A stretch of DNA of 64,000 nt from Basidiobolus meristosporus CBS 931.73. Its lineage: Eukaryota > Basidiobolomycota > Basidiobolomycetes > Basidiobolales > Basidiobolaceae. The stretch covers positions 96,185 to 160,184 of the forward strand of contig MCFE01000127.1 in NCBI GenBank assembly GCA_002104905.1. The letters are read 5' to 3'. The stretch's first letter is position 1, and each line of letters begins with the position of its first letter. Positions 12,201 through 31,678 of the stretch are shown piece after piece. The notes under the pieces were generated by a model that saw only the letters and a list, made by a program, of their open reading frames with translations, was not told where the DNA came from and searched no databases. Position numbers and translations under genes: made by a program.

Positions 12201-13591
12201 AAATCTTTAGATATTTGATGCCGTCCATGGATATGACCATGTTAGCCGACATGCTTGCCCGTCTTAGCAACACCGTTTCGGACACTTCAGACGAGATCCA
12301 AAGCTTCTGCCTTGAAATCCTCTATACTCTTCGAAAAATCGTTGACAATGCTGAGGTCTATTCCTCACCCCAATTACCGCACATATTTTGGGCCGCCATG
12401 GCGTGTCTCTGCACTATCAATGAAGACGAGTATTCTGAAGCGCTAGGGATCTTTGATCGAATGATAGAGAATATGAGCGAAAACGATCGCCACTGGACGC
12501 AATCATTAGAAAGCAGGTTCCCCGAAGAATGGGATGGTCAATTCCCAGGGTTGCAAACCCTACTGCTGAAAGGCTTAATATCGTCGAAAGTTCAGCCACA
12601 GGCTTTGTCTCTCATTAATAGACTTATCACATTCGACGACTGTTGGTTGATTGACCCATCCGAAGGAAGAATGCTATTTGCGATCTTGGCAAATTTACCC
12701 ATTATTATGGACGCACTAGACCAACACACCAACAATCCATATCTCGAAATCACAAACCTACTTGCTACGAAAGCCAACGCATGCGGGTTGGAGAGTATTG
12801 GCAGGGTCTTATTGATGTATGGACGAAAGCGGTATCGTGCTAAAGAAGATTACTTACGTCAGATGTTTGGAGTTCTGAAGGATGCATATTTCCCCAAGTA
12901 TGCCTCGGATGCGATGAAATTTCTGCTGGAGCTGCTCCCAAATCAGAATGACGCGATTAAGAGGAACACGTTGAAAATCCTCAAAGTGGCTTTTCCTTAT
13001 GTTGACTTCCTAGATCCGGTTGGAGGTACCGAGGAGGATAGCTTCGTACTTCTAGCGCCTCTGTTACGATTGCTTCAAACCGAGTTTGCGGAGGAGGCTT
13101 TTGCTGTCTTGGAAGAGGCGATGCACACCTCATCAACGGCAAGCACCTCCAAGACCAGCCAGGCGAGCAAAGTGACCACAGGGCATGTCATCTCCTCACT
13201 GCCATTCTCCTCTAACGGGCAAGAACGGTTCACCTTTGCTGTCGACCACGCTTCTGGATGGTGGATTCGATACCCGTTGTATACAGCTAAACAAACTCGA
13301 GCAAACGTGATAGCAGTGGTTCACGCCTGTGCTTTGGAATGTGTCGACAAAGTTCCGTACTTTTCCCATTTTCAGTTTTCTGTCCAAGATCACTCAGAGG
13401 ACTTTACATCCGCAAGCGCAATGATTGAGAATGCGGAACTCTCAGCAGATAACGTTGATCACGAAAAAGTTGTGCTTGGAGACGATGAACACGAACGTCA
13501 ATACCAAGCTATGATTGAAACGCTAGACGAGCTGGATATCTTCTTCGAACAAGAAATCCAGAAGGATGACGATGAAATATCACCTGATTAA
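6246..13591 (+). CDS. MOR2: Furry/Mor2/Tao3 cell-polarity scaffold
   Basis: Twelve exons (6246-6665, 6719-6897, 6986-7037, 7105-7235, 7296-7376, 7436-7547, 7611-7748, 7810-7908, 7968-8069, 8127-10649, 10684-10817, 10879-13591) sum to 6684 nt, or 2,227 residues, close to fission yeast Mor2. The serine/threonine-rich N-terminus leads into the conserved Furry start (FVLEAIFTEFGKTAERK, then GADQAFDKLLLSLGLVARYQ and the VIESLILWERK segment). The rest is all-alpha HEAT/ARM-like repeat. Furry proteins scaffold NDR-family kinase signalling (RAM/MOR pathway) for polarised growth and cell separation at the cortex. The intron between exons 10 and 11 is only 34 nt and preserves frame. The C-terminus is acidic. 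Assignment is from family motifs and size. Confidence 0.93.
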
Positions 13592-14972
13592 ACTTGAAGC
13601 CTTGTGCAGCGAGTAAAAGTATAGCGAAACGATACCCAAGCCCGCCAAATAGAGGACATTGATTTCTTTTGTATCAAACGGTTCCATCAACTAGCATTCA
13701 CGCAATTGGAGCCAGGACAATCAGTAATATAGCAGTCAAGAGAATGGTAGATAGATATAAATAAATGAAGGACCCCGATTTTTTTACGAAGATTGATTAA
13801 AATCTTTTCTAATAAACCCATGAATGAAGTGAAAACATCTCTTGTGCATACCTTTTGACAACTTCCCGGAGTCTTCCGTTGTTGATGGTGACAACGAGGA
13901 GTATGAAATACATGGACTCCACTGGGACAAGCTTGAGACTCATTAATTGGCGTATAAGCATATTATGGTGGAAAAAAGGTTGCTCCTTTGCTTCGGTAAC
14001 AATCAAATATTGGCAATATTCGGTGGTACAGAGAAGGATTTTTGATCAAGAACAACTACGGTTAATTCACATTATCGCTTTGAGCTGCTCGGGATAGTCG
14101 ATATTCTGTGATGCCCTGAGATCGATATCCACCATTATCAGTAATTAAGAGACCTCTGAGGTTGTCTTACGCCTTGGAGTCGGGCAAAGGAACGAGTTCC
14201 TAAGTCAGTGTTATTTTGCAGTCAAATCTGTTGACGGAGATGGTAGTCTTTTAGTTGTTAATGCTTTTGTTGTACTGAATATGCGATAAGTGTAAGTATT
14301 AGTAAGGTTACACTCGCGGGATGCTTTGCAAGATCCAGTTATAGGGTAAAGATAGTAGTTGAACATTTTTAATAGCAAAATAGCACAAATCACGCCCTCA
14401 ATTGGATTGACTTGGATAGCTGGTGACAAAAAATGATGCCATATTCCTCTTCGTCTCTCAGAAGAGATAAGATCAACAGCGTATTGCAAACCTTGGCACA
14501 TAAAGCATAGAACGAATCGAAGGAACGCGGGTCAACCATGCTCCTGAAATGCATAGTGGTGAATTTCTCAGTGGAAGCGTTCAAGCTGTGAGAAAGCGGT
14601 ACTTAACATCTCCAATATGTTCAAAGATATGTTTTGGATCGTGGTTCGAGGTGTACAAAAACTAGAATTACTGCAGACAAGCTTTGCTGGAATGTAGTTG
14701 AAGCGTTAATAAGTTGTGGATCGATCCCCAAGTGTGGTAGCGGAAACGCTTCGTCATTTGGTGTTTGAAGAGTCTTCGCTCGCCATGGATTTTTCGGAAT
14801 GAGAACCATGTTTGTACTATTTAACACTAAGCCTGCTGGACTGTCAAAATGCTGGATGGACACGTGCATATACACAGTTTTGATGTATTGGGATTAATTT
14901 TATTCCCAGATAAGCAACTCTTTCTACTAAACATAGAGCACTTCATACACTTGACTCTACCTTTCGCACAAA
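13592..14972. other. Intergenic, no gene recognised
   Basis: About 1.4 kb after the MOR2 stop. Several short frames occur on both strands (for example 13855-14097 plus, 14621-14875 minus). None shows a family motif or a clean splice model. I see no RNA gene or repeat. Confidence 0.5.
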
Positions 14973-15700
14973 ATGACTCAATACAAGCCGAACTATGAGA
15001 CTGTCTTTGAAGGTATCTTGCGCAACATCATGTGTTTGTCTTTAGTTTTCTCTAACTGTTCGTAGCCTGAACCTGATAACTTTATATTCTTTAGATGCGG
15101 TACACGTATTCGATACCATATTTCATCACCCCAAGGAAAATCTCGAACGAGAAACCTCTTTTATTGTAGACGAATTTGAGGTTAGTGTGAAAAGTTCGTC
15201 GGCGGGCCTTATCTTTGCTCATTTTTTTCCAACTCAAGACTATACGTCAAGATAGAGAACCCGAAAATCTAAAGAGATCTCTGGAGAGCTTGAAAGCTGC
15301 GCAAGAAGAACTCAAGAGTCTTCGAGTTGATGCCGACACTAAGCTGGAAGAGCATCGAAAGAATGGTACTCTTTTCACGTCGATTCTCGACCAAGGATTC
15401 GAACTAACTATCCAATAGTAAAAGAAATCTCTGAAAATTTGTACACCTTAAAATCCGCTGTCGATGTTGCAGAGGTAAGAAGGGCGGCATTCTCAAATAT
15501 GAGCTAGTTCTAATTTAGGCCAACTATAGAATACTCGACGGAGCAAAAGTCAGCGAGTCCAACAAAAAGAAGCATTATTGCTTGAGCTTGAGCAAAAGCG
15601 ACAACAACTGGACTTGGATTTGAAGTCGGAGTACAAGACTGTACTTGCCCAACATTCTGAACTGATTGCCCAAAGTTGGCAACAAAACATGGAATTATGA
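14973..15700 (+). CDS. Small coiled-coil protein, function unknown
   Basis: Five exons (14973-15012, 15095-15180, 15239-15365, 15419-15474, 15530-15700) with GT-AG borders sum to 480 nt and encode 159 residues. The middle and end are charged heptad-type coiled coil (LKRSLESLKAAQEELKSLR, then KEALLLELEQKRQQLDLDLK). The short N-terminal part (ETVFEDAVHVFDTIFHH) may be a small helical cap. Size and layout resemble small subunits of kinetochore or tethering complexes such as Spc24, but no globular C-terminal domain is present and I do not assign a family. The consistent splice borders and maintained frame are the main support that it is real. Confidence 0.68.
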
Positions 15701-16038
15701 TAAATTTCTTGACTTTAGTTGATATATTTCCAATATGCGAAGTTGTTGATTGTTGTATTTCTTGGCACTGACATGGATTCAGCATGAGTACTGAAACTAG
15801 CAACAGTATCTTGGTTATGTTCAATACAGATTACAATAAGAATTGCATAGTACAAACAAACATTCTTATTGGATTCCGCTTTATCTTATCAAGTTTATTT
15901 TAGCAGTTTACAGAAATTGCTTGCCTTAAGGCAGTCGGTAGGCACGTGATTAATTGATTGGCATAGAGAGGTATATCTATCGATGACTCGTTCATTATTT
16001 TCAGATATTGAACTACTGAGCTTTCAAGCAGACAAGTA
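15701..16038. other. Intergenic, GUP1 upstream region
   Basis: About 340 AT-rich bases. No gene or clear site is visible beyond general promoter-like composition before GUP1. Confidence 0.5.
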
Positions 16039-18321
16039 ATGAGTGAAAGTACTTCACTTCGACATAGAGAGCTTCAAGATGAGGTTCATATGGTCGAGGA
16101 TAGTGGCTCGTCAAGAGCTACCAAAAAGAAAATAGAATTACCACCTAGTCCCTCGCGGTGGTTTACTAAAGAATTCTACTTCTATTATTTCTTGTATATT
16201 GTATTTGCTCCTTATATTCTTAAGGTCGCTTATGACTTCAGCTCAGGTATTTTTGGTGTGCCACCTGGTTCAACATTCCCTCAACTAAACTTGCTCATCA
16301 CTATCGTGTAGAATCCCATCCTAATTATAAACTTTACTCCGACAAACTATCTGATGGTTGGTTGTTTGGTAGAAAAGTGGTATGTCAGCATCGAAAACGG
16401 CGAAAAATATTGATGATATGGCTTCTAAGACTACAACCCTTATAGGACAATAGCGATTCTCAGTTTTCGGCAATACGAGATAATTATCAATACATTGGTT
16501 TATCTATGATGCTATACCTAGTACTAAGCCAAGTCCTGGGGCGCATATACGACCAGAGAAGCGTGAAGCCTTACGACCGAGTCACTCCTCGAATTTTCTT
16601 CATCTTGGGATTCGCCCTGTTGTTTCTCGCCTTTGTATATGGCCTAAATGCCCTGAAAATCCTCAGCATCATATCTGTCAACTATTGGATAGCTAAAAGC
16701 TTCAAAAAAAGCCGACTGAACCCAGTACTTACCTGGGTTTTTAACATGGCAATTCTATTTGCAAATGAAAAATACAGCGGATACCGCTATAGTATGATTA
16801 GCAACAAGTTGGCGTTCATGGTAATTTATCATCACTGCTCCCTTAAATCTCTACAGGCCGAGGCTAAGCAAGTTGTTCACTGTCCTAGGATGAATACTCT
16901 GGGCTCGTTCAGCATTGGTATGTGCTGTTCAATATCTCCATGCTTCGAATGGTTTCATTCAACATGGATTATTATTGGAGTCTATCCGATTCGTCACGAG
17001 CTTCTCTCTTACCTTCAGTAAGCATGTTTATTTTTACTTACCATATCGCAATATGCCATCTCATTAGAAGCTACAGAAGGAGAAGACGGCCGTCGAACCT
17101 ACAAATGAGAAGGAGAGAGTCAATACTCCGTGCTCACCGTCAGATTACAATTACATTTACTATCTAGCGTATATTCTGTACACGCCATTGTTCCTAGCTG
17201 GCCCTATTATCACCTTCAACAATTTCATCTCGCAGGTAGTCTTCGATGCAATACTAATTAACAGTGAGCGTACACAAACTGATATTTTTGTGCCAACAGC
17301 TACGCTTTCCCTCCAAGGCGCTTTCCATCAGAAACACCATCATCTACGGACTTCGCGTTCTCGCCTCTATTCTGTTGATGGAAATCTTATTGCACTGCTT
17401 CTATGTGGTTTCTATCAGCAAAGCTAAAGCGTGGAGCGGATTTAGTCCTCTAGAAATGGGGATGGTTGGATACCTCAATCTAAAATTAATCTGGCTCAAG
17501 GTTGGATTGTTACGATTTCATGGCTGTCTAGATTTCATGAACCTCAAGGTTATTTCTTCAGCTATTCATCATATGGCGCCTCTTCAGATTCTGGGCAATG
17601 GCAGATGGAATCGAAACTCAAGAAAACATGCTACGCTGTATGAGCAATAATTATTCGGCGCTAGGATTCTGGAGAAGTTGGCATAGAAGTTACAACAGGT
17701 GGCTTATTAGGTAAGTTACGATGCATGATCTACAACTTGGATAGGTGTTAACAAGCAAAATCAGATATATTTATGTTCCTTTAGGAGGAACTAAGTACCA
17801 GATTTACAATATTGGCATCGTCTTCACTTTCGTCGCATTGTGGCATGATATTTCCATGAATTTACTTGCCTGGGCCTGGCTTATTACTTTGTTCATTTTG
17901 CCCGAAATTGTTTGCACTGCTCTATTTGCCAAGCCAAAGGTAGTTCCTATAGGTCCGTAATGTAATTAGTAGTTAGTTGACATTGCCTTCGAATAGTTCC
18001 AAGTCAAACCGTGGTACCGGCATTTTGCTGCTGCTGGTGCAGTCGGAAATATTTTACTTATGATGACCGCAAACCTGGTTGGCTTTGCCGTTGGATTAGA
18101 GGGGGTACAGGAGATGATAACCAGAATATTTGGAATAGATGGTAGAGTATATTCAAGCCATCCCTATCTGACCGATACATGGAGCTAACCGAGCCACCTC
18201 TTCATATACAGGCATTCTCTTCCTCAGTACGACGTTTTTGTGCATCTTTGCTACAGTTCAAATGATGTTCGAGATTCGTGAACACGAGCGTCGTAAACAC
18301 GGCCATTATCTTAATTATTAA
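16039..18321 (+). CDS. GUP1: GUP1-type membrane-bound O-acyltransferase (MBOAT)
   Basis: Ten exons (16039-16246, 16312-16379, 16446-16820, 16889-17017, 17068-17235, 17300-17500, 17562-17710, 17765-17939, 17997-18141, 18212-18321) sum to 1728 nt, 575 residues, near yeast Gup1 (about 560). Gup1 acts in the ER, remodelling GPI-anchor lipids by O-acylation, and affects wall and membrane organisation. Diagnostic pieces are [51 protein letters not shown] and [20 protein letters not shown], then YIYVPLGG. The catalytic MBOAT histidine is expected in the segment FVALWHDI. Multiple membrane segments are spread through the protein. The short charged C-terminus is typical. It lies between the small coiled-coil gene and the DPAP gene, all read rightwards. 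Confidence 0.94.
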
Positions 18322-18905
18322 GCACTCGAGATTAAAATGAAATCTTGACTAGTGAAATGTTTTCTTGTACATTTGTCATTCTGAATCTTCAGACATTAGT
18401 ACTCATCCTACGAAAATAAATGTCTTGTTATTTACTTCTGAGAGATATTAGATGCTGGTGACAGAGAACCTTAATAAAACATTACCCGCTGAACTGTATA
18501 CTTTCCAAGAATCTCGATTGTGTGCATGACTGAATTATTTCTAGCCAACTCTTTAGAATGGTTTGTGAACATTTGGATGGCCAATTTATGCATGATACTG
18601 TTTATATTTAACATATGTATTATTGTTGGTAGCATGAGTGAAACGGCTGGGTTTTAAATGCCGCAACATTTATGCAGTTTGTAAATAAAGCAACACACAC
18701 CAAAAACGGAATGCTTTCACTCATATACCTGCTCGGATGTGATCAGTATCCTTTCAACTTAGACTCGAATTTTATCACATCGGCAGTCTTTTCTTTGAAG
18801 CATTCAATTTGTATTTAGCACTAAGCGATCTGTGGTGCCATAGAGAAGGTAACAAGAGACCGCGCGACTGGTTTTATTCCAACTAATTGTTTGTGTGTGT
18901 CCAGT
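18322..18905. other. Intergenic between GUP1 and the dipeptidyl aminopeptidase gene
   Basis: About 580 AT-rich bases with the GUP1 3' flank and the upstream region of the next gene. A TG run (18890-18899) lies just before its start. No gene is seen. Confidence 0.5.
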
Positions 18906-22492
<3,587 letters not shown>

Positions 22493-22954
22493 GTCGTAAG
22501 CACTACTTTAATCTTTAATTTCCTTGGTTCAAAATAATTGGCGTGGATGGGATGAAACGTTCAAAAATGAAACAATGAGTATATACGGAGTCAAACCTAA
22601 ACGAAATGGAACAAACAAACATATTTTAAAGTGCTTTTGGGCGGTTCAGGGAAATTTACAAGCTAAACCAAATTTAAACATGAGGATAAATATGTAATAA
22701 ACAGCAGATTTCGGGCTTTTTGGATGCAAGGTGGAACGAGTATAGAATGCCCTTCTGCCTAGATAATTTAAACAGCTAGAGAGCGGTACGTGACCACTCC
22801 CGTCAAATGATGCATATATGTACATCCACTTCGTAGAATATTGGACAGAAAACAAGACAAGTAGTTTACGACGAAAGGTATACCTTTACCCCAGAGTTCC
22901 CCAGCCAAACCAAAAGGAATACCTCGGCTGCGCTCCGCCTATATATGATAGTTC
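22493..22954. other. Convergent 3' intergenic region
   Basis: About 460 bases between two convergent genes, the aminopeptidase and the DUF1295 reductase. It holds only the two 3' flanks. No terminator structure or gene is recognised. Confidence 0.5.
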
Positions 22955-23949
22955 TTATAATTGCTCCATGGAGCCGATTTTGTGGCCGACGTAAGTGGTT
23001 TTCCATGCAGGAGCGTATCGGAAAATAGGCCATTCAAAAAAGAACACCGCCTTCGACCATAATGGCAGTCTAATATACAAATCTGAAGGCATAGGGATGA
23101 GCAGAGAGGTTCTATCAAGGTAGTCCTTGTAGGCGGAGAACTCGGGGCTCTCGTAGAATTTCTGTTGAGTGGATTTTTCTCTTTGCAACACGCCGGTTAC
23201 AAAGAAAAGGCTGAAAACTACAGTTATTGGGCTAAGGATGGAGACCCAATTGGTGGCCAATCCGGCGCTGATGGTGGGCTGCAGACAAAGTAGGAACATC
23301 CCCCACCAGGTTAGGATTTCTCCGAGGTAATTCGGATACCTGGAGTAGGACCACAAGCCAGACTTGAGTATCTCAAGCTGGCCGAAGCGCTGGCTATAAT
23401 GTTGATTCCTCTGGAAATCGGCAACTAAATGAGCGTTAGTTATGACCAATCGATCAATGGATGGAATTGCGTGCCATACATACCGGCCCTGAATGTAAAC
23501 CCGACTATCCAGAGGATCAAGCCCAAGATATCGGTGACACTGCCAAAAGTGGGATTGCCACCGGCAGAAGGAGAATTCAGCATAGTGAAGGGTAGGGAAA
23601 CTGCCCAAACCCAGAAGATTTGTAGAAGAGTGAATGACAAGTGGGAGAAGCATTTCACCTCCGCCTCGTCGTCCATCTGTGCATTATGGATTACCCGGAA
23701 TATTTGATCCCCGGCGGCACGAAGGCCCCAAAAAACAACCAGAACAAATGCGATGATCTGTCTGGTGCTGTAGGTTTGGGCCAAAAGGAACGTCAACAAG
23801 GCAAGGAGGATGAAATTGACGCTCCCGGCGAACAGTTTGAATTTCTCGACCCTAGCCACGAACGCGGTGAGGGAAAAGATCAGCTGATATGCTGCAACAA
23901 CGAGTGCAGTAATAGCTAAGTAACGATCGTCCAATAGTTCAACACCCAT
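22955..23949 (-). CDS. DUF1295 multi-pass membrane protein (steroid 5-alpha-reductase-like)
   Basis: Two exons, 23949-23484 and 23424-22955, separated by a 60-nt GT-AG intron, encode 311 residues. The N-terminal half is several hydrophobic helices. The C-terminal half carries the family signature: FRAVADFQRNQHY, then LWSYSRYPNYLGEILTWWG, with the Arg-Tyr-Pro-Asn-Tyr-x-Gly-Glu core typical of DUF1295/ICMT/5-alpha-reductase enzymes that bind NADPH or an isoprenoid/steroid substrate in the membrane. The C-terminal stretch with YLDRTSLLIPMP is also typical. The substrate in fungi is not established. The protein is expected in the ER. The gene is convergent with the aminopeptidase gene. Confidence 0.9.
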
Positions 23950-25307
23950 CTTTCAGTTAGAAAAGTTAGTTTGGTACGTTTAAGATATTACAAATGAGCA
24001 GGGTGTGGTGTAGTCAGCAGAATGCCTAGTTATATACGTTTCCAAGCCGTTGCGAGCTGAACAAGGGTAAATTGATGAAAAATCCGTGATTGTCCCGAAA
24101 CATCGATCCTGCTGGATTCTTATACCCTTAATCTCCTCAAACTCTTAAATTGATCTAGGAGTTTGTGTTGTACTTGCATCCGCGTTGTCTACGCCGACAA
24201 TAATTCTTCGAAGTGACATGGAACGTTCTAATGAAGATATCATTATCACCCAAACTGAGACCGCCTTTAATTAGAGTGAGACAACGGTCGCTTGACTGAT
24301 TAGAACAAGGCGGCGCTTATTTGCATTCTCTAAGACAGGTATTTTTTATTGCCTGGTTTCGCTCAGTGGACACAAAGCTCGATGCCGAACTGATTGTGTA
24401 ACTGCATTCAAGCTGTTAAGAATGATGGCTATTTGTAATACGTATGGAGTTGTTGGTCAAGATACATAGCACCACGTGTACAGTCAGCTCGCCTTTTGCA
24501 TGATGAGTAGTCTGGATGATTGCATGGAAAATCTCAAATGGAAATGCAGCCTCCACGGACACTTGGTCAATTCCCAAATATAAATCGGTTTCACGATCTT
24601 ACACACACTTGGAATCGTTAAATCTTCATTTTGGTGTACTATTTACGAGCTCTGTCCATCCATTCTCTATGCGGTGCGTCGAAGAAATGGGTTCACGTTA
24701 CCCAACATCCGTCTGACCACTTGGCATAACTGATAAGCGCTTGTATCTGGTCCTGCTTTCCTCTGTGCCAAGATACTTCGCATGAATAAAGCTTTGGGAA
24801 TTTAGAAAAAATTGGGTATATATGCTCTGGTCTATGTTAGGACTCGTAATGTGTTCCGAATACTTTTATATACATGTCAAACTAAAACCTCATATAACTC
24901 TATGTTACGATTACCAACCGGTAGACAATACTCCAGATACTGGAATTTAGTAGAAATATATATTTATAACACCGCGTTTTTTAAGGATACTTCACAATCT
25001 AAATCTACTTGCCACCTAAAGAGTGAGTGAATTCCGAACGCAAGAATCATAAGGGATTCCAGAATTTCGCATGCACAATGATTTCTAATATTCAGCCCAA
25101 GATGGATGGATCAAATACGATACACAACATTCTCATCTGGATTGCTCAATAGCTCGAGTTGGTTTAGTTTTAGTCAACTTTACAAGTGGCCGCCACCAAC
25201 TATGCTGGTTTGAAAAGCTGCCTGAATTTGTGACGAATTTTATTTTTATAGTTAAGATAATCTTAGATACTGTTGTGTTGTGGTTAGGTTGAAAGGATAG
25301 CAGAACT
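23950..25307. other. Intergenic, no gene recognised
   Basis: About 1.36 kb, AT-rich, especially 24780-25010. Short frames are present but none resembles a known protein or has supporting splice borders. It separates the reductase gene from the PRP16 remnant. Confidence 0.5.
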
Positions 25308-28933
<3,626 letters not shown>

Positions 28934-30327
28934 TTGCATCATGAGGTTTATATATCTTGTACATTGGCGGTAGATCTAAGATAGAATCGAATCCATCCTT
29001 GAAGATATCCGGTATGATTTTGGGTTGCAGCTCAAGCTCACCACCCTCTGTTCCATAGATTTTTATCATCGGAGTGATACTTGTTCTGCGTAGTACCGGT
29101 ATATCACCACCACATACATTTCTAAATCATACTTACGGAATAAACCTGGAATTCTCTTCGATCATGGTTTTCTCACACCACAGAGTCTGCTCTTATTGGG
29201 TTGAAATTGTGTCAACTATTCTTGTAGACATAATGATGTATTAAATATATGGAAGTTGTAGAGCAATAGGTCGCACATAATACAGCAGCCATTCCAACCA
29301 TGACCAAGGAATTAGTACAGCAAGCAATAGCCTTAGTCAGGGTCCTTCTCCATGATATTTGGCCAACTTCTGGTTTTGTAAGCCAGTGCTTCACGCTTCC
29401 TATTGATTTCTAGCCTGCGCTCGTCGTTAGTTGATTTCCCTCTCTTGAACAATTCTCCACTTCGCAATCAACTGGCATTGGGGAAATCTGGCAATAACCA
29501 TTCGGAATACACAATGCGATGGGTAGCGGAGGTTGTTTTACCCCCATAATGGGTATATTGCGATATGGCCACCGGCATCCATCAAGAAGCATTGCTCCAT
29601 GGCGAAACGTTGATGAAGTTAATTGATCAATATGGGGATTGACTATCGATCCGTCAAGTTGGCTTCAGGATTTGCTGCTGGTTTATGATGGCCATGGCAA
29701 ATCTATGTTTCTCCACCATCGCGGTCACATCTCCATATTGATCTAACACTATCGTAGATGCACCAACTCCATCTACCCATGCGTCTAATATCCATTCATA
29801 CACATTGAACAGCTGTGCCCACCCATGGAATATGTGTGTAACATGGCCGCACTGAAACATGAGTATTTATCTTGGTGATTATCCTCAAATCGAAATCAAC
29901 AGCGTGAGAAGTGGCAGGGGAAATGACGAAAGGATGATTAATCCCTTCAAGGCAGCAATTAATTTTCAGCGAGGGGGATGCTGGTTGGTGAATGTCGTAC
30001 TGCGCTTATTCAATCTTGCCCCGGGATTATTCGCATCAGTTGCCATTAAGGTTTGTTGATGGAGGCGAGGCTTATGGGGAATGTCCGTATATATAATCTG
30101 TATCTGAGAACTACTGCAAAAAGATATATCTCATCTCTATCGTCCACGCACTAACCATAATGGTTGATTCTGTGCGCACAACTATTGACCAATCTTGACA
30201 ACATCTTTTCCACCCAACCATCCAATCACCATGTGCTCAAGCGGTGGTTAAAAGCCTCGTCTCGCTCGCAGACATACCTTGGGTTTGTTTATTGGCAACG
30301 ATCTGAACTGCTTCTATTCTCGAAACG
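28934..30327. other. Intergenic with a possible unrecognised minus-strand gene
   Basis: About 1.4 kb between the PRP16 remnant and the carrier gene. On the minus strand, 29600-28930 holds coding-like pieces: a charged frame near 29430-29360 reading NDERRLEINRKREALAYK, a hydrophobic stretch near 29330-29230, and a frame at 29105-28940 with IYGTEGGELELQPKIIPDIF. I could not join them into one reliable model and recognise no family. The rest is without evident features. Confidence 0.35.
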
Positions 30328-31678
30328 ATGACCAAAACTGAGGATCCTATGCGCGCTGTTAAGGACTGTGTTGCCGGTTCAGCTGGTGGTATCCTGCAAG
30401 TCTTCGCAGGCCAGGTATTTGCCGACTTGACCGAGTATATTAAGCCAACGTTTGATTAACCGGATTGGAATTCTTGTTTGTCATTCAACATCAGCCTTTT
30501 GACACAGTGAAAGTGGTTCGTACTCACTCACCTACAATCCACCTGTCGTCAAGGTCTAACCAACGAATCGAAACTCTAGAGACTTCAAACTCAACCTACC
30601 CCTGCCCCTGGAATTGCTCCATTGTACACAGGCACCTTGGACTGCGTTAGAAAGACAATTGCTCAAGAAGGCTTTGCTGGCTTTTACAAGGTGCGTGATT
30701 CAGTGTGGAGTATACAGTCTAGGGCACTTTACTGATCTTTCCTTAATCACGACAGGGTACTACTACCCCATTAGTTGGCGTTGGTGCATGCGTTTCTATC
30801 CAATTTCTCGTACTTCAAGCCATGAAGAGATTGTACACCGACATAAATGCTAAATCCGGCAAGGGCGGTGACCCCAGTATTCTCTCCCTTTCTCAGCTGT
30901 ACGTTGCTGGGGCTGCCTCTGGCGTTGCCAACTCCATTGTTTCTGGTTGGTGTGCTTGTATATTTGACTCTCCGCCATCAGTTAACCGGTATGTTTAGGA
31001 CCTGTTGAGCATATCCGTACTCGCCTGCAAGTTCAAACAGCTAGCGCCCCTGCGCTTCCAGGAGCCGCTGCCGCAAATGTTCCCTCCAAGGTGTTTTACA
31101 CCGGCCCTGTGGACTGTATCCAAAAGATTTACAAGTCCCACGGTCTAAGCGGTATATACAAGGGTCAAGTTGCCACAATGATCCGTGAGTTCCAAGGTTA
31201 TGGTGCCTACTTCCTTGCCTACGAATACTTGGTTCAGCGTGCCATCCAAAAGGAGAACAAGCGTAGAGACGAGCTTCCTACCTGGAAGGTTTGCGCTTAT
31301 GGTGCCGCTGCTGGCTACGCCATGTGGTTGACTGTTTACCCAATTGTAAGTTCCCTCAGCAGTAATTGACATGAAGCTCCTCAGTGACTTAATCTGCATT
31401 GCTTTAGGACATCATTAAATCCAAATTGCAAACCGATAGCTTCGATTCGGCTTCACAGAAGTACAAGTCCATGATTGACTGTGCTCGCAAGACATTTGCT
31501 CACGAAGGGGCTGCCGGCTTCTTCCGTGGTATTGCCCCATGCATTATCCGTGCCGCACCCGCCAACGCTGCCACCTTTGTTGGGTAAGTCGCAGTCTCGA
31601 TATTAATGTATGACTTTGTATCACCACTAACCTTACCTTCGAATTAGCTTCGAGTTTGCCATGCGTTTCTTGCAGTAG
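30328..31678 (+). CDS. Mitochondrial carrier (SLC25) of the Crc1/Ymc1/Ort1-like group
   Basis: Seven exons (30328-30414, 30495-30515, 30580-30690, 30756-30945, 30999-31345, 31408-31583, 31648-31678) sum to 963 nt, 320 residues, the normal carrier size. The three repeats each show the carrier signature: PFDTVKVRLQT in repeat one, with the motif split by the intron after exon 2; [14 protein letters not shown] in repeat two; and [12 protein letters not shown] in repeat three. Each has a matching GFxxGxxP-like or G-containing helix ([35 protein letters not shown]). It sits in the inner mitochondrial membrane. The pattern fits the carnitine/ornithine/amino-acid branch, but the substrate cannot be fixed from this alone. 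Confidence 0.93.

Noticed and set aside
13855-14097. Open frame after MOR2 as a real gene
   Set aside because: No motif and no neighbours in frame; the opposite strand is equally open over much of the stretch.
14973-15700. Assignment of the coiled-coil gene as kinetochore Spc24
   Set aside because: Length and coiled coil fit, but the globular C-terminal domain and specific residues are not seen, so no name is given.
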